Source of the DNA: Gemmataceae bacterium
GTDB lineage: Bacteria > Planctomycetota > Planctomycetia > Gemmatales > Gemmataceae
Length of the DNA: 6,204 bases
Direction of reading: 5' to 3'
NCBI GenBank assembly: GCA_025056835.1
Contig: JANWVS010000143.1
Coordinates: 1 to 6,204, forward strand
Below the pieces are notes generated by a model. The model worked only from the letters and a program-made list of their open reading frames with translations. It searched no databases and was not told the origin of the DNA. The position numbers were made by a program, and so were the translations under genes. Numbering within the stretch: the first letter of the stretch is position 1; every line of letters begins with the position of its first letter. Shown piece after piece: positions 1 to 5,285 of this stretch.

Positions 1-681
1 GAGTTTCTCCGGCCTCTGCCCCCCGAACGTCCTGGTTCCAAGTTCAGCTTCGACGATCTGGCCAAGACGCAATGGCATGAACATTTGATGGAAGGGATGC
101 TCAACCAGCGAACGAGCATCCACCTCGACGTCGCTGTAGTCAACGAGCGTCAGGCCGTCCAGAGGCTGGAATCGGTGCTGCAAAACAAGGGAATTAAAGT
201 CCTCATCGATCCCGTCGCTGCCGCACGACTGGCCAAGAATCAGCCGAAAACCGAATACGTGATTTTCACCGAGAACATTCGCCCCGACGAACTCGCGGCG
301 ATGCTCTATGAGTTAGGCACCGATGAACGAGCCCGAACGTCGATCGAAACGTTAACCGTGTCCAACGTGACGGAAGCTGATCAGAAACAGCTCTGCGGCT
401 TGTTGGGCATTGATTCGCGAGAATTAGAGACACCCCCCGTTGCGCAGCCGTTGCCGTTCGGGCAATTCGTGCCGAAAGGCAACCAACCAGGGGAAAAACA
501 ACCGCCCGCATCCTCAGGCGCGTCGCCGCCGGAGGCGACGCCGACAGCTCGCTTGGCCATGGTGCTTGTCAATGAAGCGCGTAGCGGTGCGACCTCCAGC
601 CAATTGCAGTTTTTCCTGAGCCAGCGCCGCCCTTCTCAGCCGCGGGCACTGCAAGTGATCCTGGTCGTGCATCAAGCGTGA
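1..681 (+). CDS. Conserved hypothetical protein, possible planctomycete anti-sigma-factor-like family (5' end outside window)
   Basis: Frame 1 is open from the first base to a TGA at 679-681, giving 226 visible residues. The true start lies upstream, so the internal TTG/ATG at 85-90 need not be the start. After a short leader the visible part has an alternating beta/alpha pattern (about residues 38-120: HLDVAVVNE, then KGIKVLIDP, then TEYVIFTENIRPDELAAML, then SIETLTVSNV). A low-complexity Pro/Gly/Gln/Ala linker follows (about 140-180), and then a terminal segment starting RLAMVLVNE and ending LQVILVV. From memory, a terminal block of the type 'RLALV...VRQFL...RRP...VQVLLVL', placed after a Pro-rich linker, recurs in planctomycete proteins annotated as hypothetical or anti-sigma-factor-like. 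That identification is tentative. Any N-terminal zinc-binding or membrane segment would lie outside the window. No catalytic motif is visible. The reading frame is secure; the function is not. Confidence 0.8.
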   Translation, partial: EFLRPLPPERPGSKFSFDDLAKTQWHEHLMEGMLNQRTSIHLDVAVVNERQAVQRLESVLQNKGIKVLIDPVAAARLAKNQPKTEYVIFTENIRPDELAAMLYELGTDERARTSIETLTVSNVTEADQKQLCGLLGIDSRELETPPVAQPLPFGQFVPKGNQPGEKQPPASSGASPPEATPTARLAMVLVNEARSGATSSQLQFFLSQRRPSQPRALQVILVVHQA

Positions 682-913
682 TGAACCAGCCGCCGCGTGT
701 AGCGACTGCCGCGAGCACCACAACGTCAGACAGGTCACGGGTTCAACAACTCGATTTGGTTCTCGAGAAACCTCGGAACGGCAACGTCCCAGGAAAAAAA
801 CAGCCGCGCGTCCGCCGTCTCGTCGCTGTCGGCTGCTCCCTTGGCTTACTAGAATTTTCGCTGTCGTTCGGTACACTTTTCTCTGTGCGCCGGCCATCGT
901 ATGGAGTCGCTGC
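682..913. other. Intergenic gap, no supported gene
   Basis: This 232-bp stretch separates the first gene from accA. One + strand frame stays open from 678 into accA (to 1049), but it overlaps accA by 136 bp and looks like a GC-driven chance frame. A TACACT hexamer at 872-877, in a locally T-rich stretch (about 851-884), could serve as a -10 element for accA. I see no matching -35 at normal spacing, so no promoter is called. There is no convincing terminator after the first gene. Confidence 0.5.
903..906 (+). promoter_or_regulatory. Shine-Dalgarno sequence of accA
   Basis: GGAG lies seven bases before the ATG at 914. It selects 914 over the nearby ATG at 901, which contains part of this motif and opens a different frame with no AccA similarity. 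Confidence 0.65.
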
Positions 914-1912
914 ATGGCTTCGACCAACCACATCCTTCCGTTCGAAAAAGAAATTTATGCCATGGAAGAGCTGCTCGCGCAACTCGAGACCAAGGCCGGC
1001 GGCCCCGACGGCTCGCTCGACGAAATACGACGTATTCGCCGCGAACTGACCGGATTGATCCGCAAGGTGTATGGCAACTTAACGGCTTGGGACACGGTCT
1101 TGGTTTCGCGTCATCCGGACCGTCCGCAAACGCTCGATTATGTTGCCATGATTTTCGACGAATTCGTCGAACTGCATGGCGATCGCGCCTTTGGCGACGA
1201 TCGAGCGATCCGCACCGGGTTTGCACGTCTTGGAGACTTTCGTGTCCTGCTGGTAGGACACCAGAAAGGGCACAATCTGAAGGAACGCAATGAGTGTCTT
1301 TACGGCTGCGCCCACCCGGAGGGGTATCGCAAGGCGCTCTTGAAGATGAACCTCGCAGCGAAATTCCACATTCCGGTCATCTGCTTGATTGACACGCCAG
1401 GCGCCTACCCGGGCATCGGGGCGGAAGAGCGCGGCCAAGCGCAGTTGATTGCCACGAACCTGCTCGAAATGGCTCGTCTGAAAACACCGATTATTTGCGT
1501 CGTCATCGGAGAAGGGGGGAGTGGCGGCGCCTTGGCCATCGGCGTCGGTGATCGGGTCAGCATGCTGGAGCACGCTTATTACTCCGTGATTTCTCCAGAA
1601 GGCTGTGCCGGCATTCTCTGGAAGGAGGCCAACGAGGACACCAAACGCCTGGCGGCCGAGGCACTGAAGTTGACAGCCCGCGATCTTTTCAAGCTTCGCG
1701 TCATCGACGACATCATTCCAGAACCCCTCGGCGGCGCCCACCGAAACCCGCGCGAAATGGGCAAGACTCTCCGCGCCTATTTGCTCCGCTACCTGCGCGA
1801 ATTGACCAAGGTGCCGCTGCCGGAATTACTGGAGCGGCGCTATCAGAAGTTCCGCAACATGGGAGTCTTCGAGGAACACGCCGCGGCAACGCCCGAAACG
1901 ATGGCGACGTGA
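914..1912 (+). CDS. accA: Acetyl-CoA carboxylase, carboxyltransferase subunit alpha
   Basis: This 332-residue protein aligns with AccA over its whole length (E. coli AccA is about 319 residues). With AccD it forms the carboxyltransferase that moves the carboxyl group from biotin-BCCP to acetyl-CoA, giving malonyl-CoA for fatty-acid synthesis in the cytoplasm. Family motifs appear in order: RHPDRPQTLDY (66-76), GHQKG (115-119), PEGYRKAL (135-142), DTPGAYPGIGAEERGQ (160-175), the glycine-rich GEGGSGGALAIGVGD (199-213) that shapes the crotonase-fold active site, SVISPEGCAGILWK (224-237) and IIPEPLGGAHRNP (267-279). No key motif is missing. The ATG start has GGAG seven bases upstream and gives an N-terminus matching the family. 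The C-terminal tail (about 316-332) is extended and Ala/Thr-rich. accD and the biotin subunits are not in the window. Nothing else here shares the pathway, so a functional link to the PPC genes is unlikely. Confidence 0.98.
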   Translation: MASTNHILPFEKEIYAMEELLAQLETKAGGPDGSLDEIRRIRRELTGLIRKVYGNLTAWDTVLVSRHPDRPQTLDYVAMIFDEFVELHGDRAFGDDRAIRTGFARLGDFRVLLVGHQKGHNLKERNECLYGCAHPEGYRKALLKMNLAAKFHIPVICLIDTPGAYPGIGAEERGQAQLIATNLLEMARLKTPIICVVIGEGGSGGALAIGVGDRVSMLEHAYYSVISPEGCAGILWKEANEDTKRLAAEALKLTARDLFKLRVIDDIIPEPLGGAHRNPREMGKTLRAYLLRYLRELTKVPLPELLERRYQKFRNMGVFEEHAAATPETMAT

Positions 1913-1945
1913 GTCCCGAATCGACAAAAAGCCTGTATTTTCCGC

Positions 1946-1977
1946 GGTCCAGTGGCGGTCGCCCGGGCCGCCGGACC
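1946..1977 (+). terminator. GC-rich stem-loop after accA, possible terminator
   Basis: GGTCC (1946-1950) pairs with GGACC (1973-1977), and GGCGG (1954-1958) pairs with CCGCC (1968-1972). There is a three-base bulge at 1951-1953 and a nine-base loop. It lies 33 bases past the accA stop, a typical terminator position. No T-tract follows on the + strand, so it is not a classical intrinsic terminator. It may instead stabilise the mRNA 3' end, or belong to the adjoining inverted repeat, which begins at the next base. Confidence 0.35.
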
Positions 1978-2072
1978 AATTAAACATAACAGACATTATC
2001 GGACGTTGCCGTGGCTGCGCCGCGCGGCGGGCGCGTGGCCTCAAAGTCCGATAAGAAACCTTATGTTTAATT
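1978..2072. repeat. 95-bp symmetric inverted repeat with bipartite arms
   Basis: The outer arms are 12-bp perfect inverted repeats (1978-1989, AATTAAACATAA; 2061-2072, TTATGTTTAATT). The inner arms are 9-bp perfect inverted repeats (1996-2004, TTATCGGAC; 2046-2054, GTCCGATAA). On each side exactly six unpaired bases separate them (CAGACA and GAAACC), so the two 27-nt arms are in exact register around a GC-rich 41-nt centre (2005-2045) that itself contains the palindrome GCCGCGCGGC. The AT-rich outer arms contrast with the GC-rich surroundings. Possible roles include a small non-autonomous mobile element, a folded recombination site broadly like an integron attC, a paired binding site, or a structured RNA. 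No coding capacity is seen. The structure is certain; its role is unknown. Confidence 0.8.
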
Positions 2073-2159
2073 CCGCTGGAATTTCGGCGGCAGCCGCATA
2101 GCCTGAATCTCATCACCGCTTGGCGGTCGCTTGCCGCGGATTGTTGAGGAGCGGTTGGT

Positions 2160-3323
2160 ATGCCTCGGAGCCAATTAACCTTCGTGCTCGTCGCCGGAAC
2201 GTTGCTCACACCATGGCCAGCCACCAGCGACGAAAAGGTCTACAGCCTGGGAAAGGACGGACTGACGTTGCACGACACGATCACGAAGGATGATCCGAGA
2301 GTGAAAGTGACCGAGCCTAAAACCAATCGTTCCGCCGATGTCGCGTGTAAGCGGTATCGCGTCCAATTCTTGGCTGGATTCAAATACCGGCTCGACATGG
2401 TTGGCAAAGATTTTGACACCGTTCTTGCCATTCACGACGAGGCGGGCCAACAAATCGCCTTCGACGACGACAGCGGCGGCGTCACCGACGCTCGCTTGGA
2501 ATTCACACCGGACAAGGATGGTGCCTATACCGTCATCGCCGGCGCCTTAGGTCCGCCAGGGGCCTTCAAGCTCACCATCATCTCCCTAGGCAAGGCCGAA
2601 ACAACAAAGCCCGCCGGCGAACCGATTGTCGTGGCCAAGCAGGGGGCGACGGTGTCGGGCAAGGTTTCCGGCAATGATCCGAAGGTCGGCCTGACGATCG
2701 GCAAACGGGTCGAGCAGTTTCCGGGCGTCGTGCACTCGGTTAAGCTGATCGCCGGCAAGAAGTACCAGATCGACGTGGCCCCTACCGCGGATTCGGGACT
2801 CGAAGTGCCCTTGTTGCTGGTGCAAGACAGCAGCGGAAAACAGTTGGATTGGGCGGCCCCGGATATCGCACCGCGGGTGCAACTGCTTGCGCCGCTCAGC
2901 GAAACCTACCGGATTTGGGTGGCAACCGGAAGCGGCGAGGGGCCGTACTCCTTGACGATCAAGGAAATTCCGTTGCTCAAGGAAGAAACGTCGGTCCATG
3001 ATCTCGCCAGCGGTGAGTTCAAGATGAATGGCCGGTTGTCGAAGGAAGTACGGGTCGTCAGCTATCGCGTGAAAGCTGCGGCGGGCAAGACTTATGTCAT
3101 CGACATGACCAGTCCGAGTCCTAAGGAAGTTGATCCGTATCTGCGCCTGTTTGATTCGAACGGAAAACTTCTTGCCGAGCACGACGACATCAAAGAGAGC
3201 GTTGACCTCAACGCTCGAATCATGTTTCGCGCTGAGTCGGCAGGCGAGTATCGCATCGATGCCAGTTCGTTCGGCAACCTGGGTGCGGGGCCGTACAATC
3301 TTCAAGTGAAGGAGAAGCAGTAG
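2160..3323 (+). CDS. Secreted protein with three PPC-like beta-sandwich repeats (paralogue A)
   Basis: This is a 387-residue predicted exported protein. The ATG is the first possible start, because an in-frame TGA sits at 2145-2147, and GAGGAG at 2146-2151 is a good Shine-Dalgarno eight bases upstream. Residues 1-23 form a signal peptide (Arg3, hydrophobic 6-16, likely cleavage after A21 or S23). Three repeats of the bacterial pre-peptidase C-terminal (PPC) type follow, at about 26-144, 155-269 and 278-386. Repeat 1 has the hallmark acidic loop FDDDSGG (101-107), and repeat 3 has EHDD (340-343). In repeat 2 the equivalent position reads LDWAAPD (229-235), so the acidic loop is lost there. One Cys (63) occurs in the mature part. 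PPC domains are non-catalytic beta-sandwiches usually appended to secreted enzymes and often involved in binding or folding. Here no enzyme domain is attached. Repeat 1 matches repeat 1 of the next gene at 61 of 115 ungapped positions. The ligand and partner are unknown. Confidence 0.9.
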   Translation: MPRSQLTFVLVAGTLLTPWPATSDEKVYSLGKDGLTLHDTITKDDPRVKVTEPKTNRSADVACKRYRVQFLAGFKYRLDMVGKDFDTVLAIHDEAGQQIAFDDDSGGVTDARLEFTPDKDGAYTVIAGALGPPGAFKLTIISLGKAETTKPAGEPIVVAKQGATVSGKVSGNDPKVGLTIGKRVEQFPGVVHSVKLIAGKKYQIDVAPTADSGLEVPLLLVQDSSGKQLDWAAPDIAPRVQLLAPLSETYRIWVATGSGEGPYSLTIKEIPLLKEETSVHDLASGEFKMNGRLSKEVRVVSYRVKAAAGKTYVIDMTSPSPKEVDPYLRLFDSNGKLLAEHDDIKESVDLNARIMFRAESAGEYRIDASSFGNLGAGPYNLQVKEKQ

Positions 3324-3338
3324 CCTCAGCCGATCTCT

Positions 3339-3365
3339 TGTCGTTGGTATTCTCATGAAACGACA
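3339..3365 (+). other. Stem-loop between the first two PPC genes
   Basis: TGTCGTT (3339-3345) and AACGACA (3359-3365) form a perfect 7-bp stem with a 13-nt loop, 15 bases after the stop of the upstream gene. No T-tract follows, so it is not an obvious terminator. It could affect stability or read-through between the two genes, or be chance. Confidence 0.4.
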
Positions 3366-3395
3366 GGTTCTTAGGCTTCCATCTGGAGATGATTT

Positions 3396-4637
3396 ATGAC
3401 GCGATTATGGATTGTCGTTTTCGCTGTGCCTGCCTCCCCTGCCCTACCCGTGGCACCCGCACAGGAGAAAGTGTTGACCGTTTCGAAGGACGGTCTGTCT
3501 GTCGAGGGAAAGATCGAGACAAACGATCCCAAGATCAAAGTCCACGAGCCGAAGTTTGACATCACGATTGAGCTGGCGGCGAAGGTCTATCAGGTGAAAC
3601 TGACTGGGGGTACGAAGTATCGCTTTGATCTCGTTAGTACGGACTTCGATGCGGTCTTGGCCATCCAGGACGCCGACGGCCAACAACTCGCTTTCGATGA
3701 CGATAGCGGCGGCGGCCTAAACGCCCGGCTCGACTTCGTGCCGGCCAAAGATGGTACCTACAAGGTGGTGGTCGCCTCGCTCGATCCTCCCGGCGCCTAT
3801 CGTTTGACCATCAAAGATGCGGGTCAGGCGGCGGCCGCGAAACAATCCAAGGACGTACCCAAATCGTCGGCACCGGCCGGCGAAATCGTCATTAAGATCA
3901 CCGACGCCGACATCGACAAGCAACAAGGCCTTGTTCCCGGCACCAAGACGCTGGAATGGGTTGTCCGTCAGCATGCCGTCAAGCTGGAGGGAAAAAAAAC
4001 GTATCGGATTGATGCGACTCCCCAAGACGCTGGTTTTGATCCGATCTTGGTGATTCACGACGGCGCCGGCAAGCAAATCGGATTCGATGATGACGGCGGC
4101 GGGTACCCGAACGCGCGCTTCTTGTTGAAAACGACTAAGGACGACACGTACAAAATCCACGTCGGCACCATCGGTAAGACGGGTCGTTACGCCTTGACGA
4201 TCACCGACACCGCCAACGAAAACAAGGTCATCTCCTTCCAAGGAGAGATCGGCGCGGCGCCTGTTCCCAAGCCCGTCGCCCCCAAGGCGCCCATCAAAAA
4301 TGTCGACGCCGGTGCTGTCCCCGCAGCCGGGGCCAAGTATCACGACAAGCTCGCTGCCGACGTCAAGGCGGTAGTCTACCGGGTCAAGCTCGAAGCCGGG
4401 AAATCGTACGTGATCGACATGACCAGCGCGGACACCAAGGCGCTCGATCCATTATTGCGCATCGTCGATGAAAAGGGCAAATTATTGGCGGAGAACGACG
4501 ACGTCGGCGGGAACCTCGATTTGAATTCGCGTATCGTTTTCCGTCCTCCCGTCGCCGGCACATACCTGATCTTCGCGACTTCCTTTGGGAACGTCGGGGT
4601 CGGCGAATTTACTTTGGAGATTAAACTAAAGGAGTGA
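3396..4637 (+). CDS. Secreted protein with three PPC-like beta-sandwich repeats (paralogue B)
   Basis: This 413-residue predicted exported protein is paralogous to the upstream gene. The ATG is the first usable start (an in-frame TGA lies at 3390-3392), with GGAGA at 3385-3389, six bases upstream. Residues 1-22 look like a signal peptide (Arg3, hydrophobic 4-19, likely cleavage after APA at 20-22). PPC-like repeats lie at about 25-142, 163-272 and 301-412. All three keep the acidic loop: FDDDSGG (100-106), FDDDGGG (230-236) and ENDDVGG (366-372). Linkers are Ala/Lys-rich (143-163) and Pro/Ala-rich (about 285-300, VPKPVAPKAP). No catalytic domain, transmembrane anchor or lipobox is seen, so a soluble periplasmic or surface binding protein is likely. 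Cys is absent, and the position matching Cys63 of paralogue A is Ala62. The 72-bp spacing suggests co-transcription with the upstream gene. The function is unknown; the secreted PPC-repeat assignment is confident. Confidence 0.9.
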   Translation: MTRLWIVVFAVPASPALPVAPAQEKVLTVSKDGLSVEGKIETNDPKIKVHEPKFDITIELAAKVYQVKLTGGTKYRFDLVSTDFDAVLAIQDADGQQLAFDDDSGGGLNARLDFVPAKDGTYKVVVASLDPPGAYRLTIKDAGQAAAAKQSKDVPKSSAPAGEIVIKITDADIDKQQGLVPGTKTLEWVVRQHAVKLEGKKTYRIDATPQDAGFDPILVIHDGAGKQIGFDDDGGGYPNARFLLKTTKDDTYKIHVGTIGKTGRYALTITDTANENKVISFQGEIGAAPVPKPVAPKAPIKNVDAGAVPAAGAKYHDKLAADVKAVVYRVKLEAGKSYVIDMTSADTKALDPLLRIVDEKGKLLAENDDVGGNLDLNSRIVFRPPVAGTYLIFATSFGNVGVGEFTLEIKLKE

Positions 4638-4650
4638 ACGCGCGATAAAG

Positions 4651-4696
4651 CCGGCGAGCTGGCTCGCACGCAAGTTCCTCGGGAGTTGCTCGCCGG
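4651..4696 (+). other. Inverted repeat with two alternative pairings between PPC genes B and C
   Basis: CCGGCGAG (4651-4658) is the perfect inverted repeat of CTCGCCGG (4689-4696). The same GCGAG (4654-4658) can instead pair with the nearer CTCGC (4663-4667) across a four-base loop, so the two hairpins are mutually exclusive. It ends 13 bases before the GAGGGA Shine-Dalgarno of the next gene. There is no T-tract. A regulatory role is speculative. Confidence 0.3.
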
Positions 4697-4722
4697 TCCG
4701 GGGCGGTTCGAGGGACTGATTC

Positions 4723-5163
4723 ATGCGTTGTTTCATCGCTACCGTCGGTGTTTGGTGGGTGTGGCTGCCGTTCGCCGTCGGGGACAACAAGGAAGGGAAG
4801 GTACGCGCGCCTTCCGACGACCAAACAACCATCGTCGGCGAAATCGTCGCTCGAGACGTCCTTGATCGCCGACGCAATTACCCTTGCAAGATTCACGCGA
4901 TGAAGCTTTCGAAGGACAAAACCTACATTGTCGAGTTACTCAGCCAGGCTTTCGACCCCTACCTTCGCATCGAGGATTCCAAAGGCAATAACCTCGCCGA
5001 GGACGACGACAGCGGCGGCAACCTGCAATCGCGGTTAGCATTCCGCCCGCCTGCCAACGACACCTACCAGCTGATCGCCACTTCGTACGCCGGCGGCACC
5101 GGGATGTACACCTTGATCGTTCGGGTTGCCGATGGACCCAAGAAAAGCCCCGTGAAGAAATAG
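4723..5163 (+). CDS. Small secreted protein with a single PPC-like domain (paralogue C)
   Basis: This is a 146-residue protein. An in-frame TGA at 4717-4719 makes this ATG the first start, and GAGGGA at 4710-4715 is the ribosome-binding site, seven bases away. Residues 1-20 form a signal peptide with an unusual Trp-rich core (VGVWWVWLPFAVG), cleaved probably after about residue 20. One PPC-like repeat fills about 30-136. It has PCKIH (54-58), FDPYLRIEDSKG (77-88), the acidic loop EDDDSGG (93-99) and a YAGGTGMYTLIV end (122-132). A basic tail, PKKSPVKK (139-146), closes the protein. The acidic-loop stretch resembles repeat 3 of paralogues A and B most (AEDDD... versus AEHDD and AENDD), whereas Cys55 corresponds to Cys63 in repeat 1 of A. 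From memory, single-domain proteins of this kind are common in Gemmata-type planctomycetes. It may represent the ancestral unit from which the three-repeat proteins grew. The role is unknown, presumably extracytoplasmic binding. Confidence 0.9.
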   Translation: MRCFIATVGVWWVWLPFAVGDNKEGKVRAPSDDQTTIVGEIVARDVLDRRRNYPCKIHAMKLSKDKTYIVELLSQAFDPYLRIEDSKGNNLAEDDDSGGNLQSRLAFRPPANDTYQLIATSYAGGTGMYTLIVRVADGPKKSPVKK

Positions 5164-5285
5164 GCCGTTCACTGGCGAACTGCCGACTCGCAACCTACAT
5201 TTGATTGGCGGCGCCGGTTGGCCTGCTGTTAGTGACCGGCTCTACCGCCCATCGTCCCTTGCTCTACGCATCGAGTCTCCTGAGC

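Noticed and set aside
678..1049. Plus-strand open frame (123 codons) bridging the first gene and accA
   Set aside because: It overlaps accA by 136 bp in another frame, has no Shine-Dalgarno and gives an Arg/Ser-rich product with no recognisable motif.
1079..1741. Minus-strand open frame (220 codons) inside accA
   Set aside because: It lies wholly antisense to strongly conserved AccA motifs and has no family resemblance of its own.
2043..2071. Promoter for the PPC genes formed by the right arm of the inverted repeat
   Set aside because: TTTAAT at 2066-2071 resembles a -10 element, but the correctly spaced hexamer (2043-2048, AAAGTC) is not a -35.
1978..2072. Integron attC site
   Set aside because: The size and imperfect dyad fit broadly, but the core triplet and heptamer (GTTRRRY and RYYYAAC) are not matched on both sides and no integrase is present. 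It is kept only as an analogy for the inverted repeat.
2586..3356. Minus-strand open frame (256 codons) opposite PPC gene A
   Set aside because: It is antisense to a gene with a signal peptide, a good Shine-Dalgarno and paralogous repeats. The Arg/Leu/His-rich product is typical of shadow frames.
3717..4343. Minus-strand open frame (208 codons) opposite PPC gene B
   Set aside because: It is a shadow of the + strand gene; the repeated coding sequence on the + strand produces a similar open complement.
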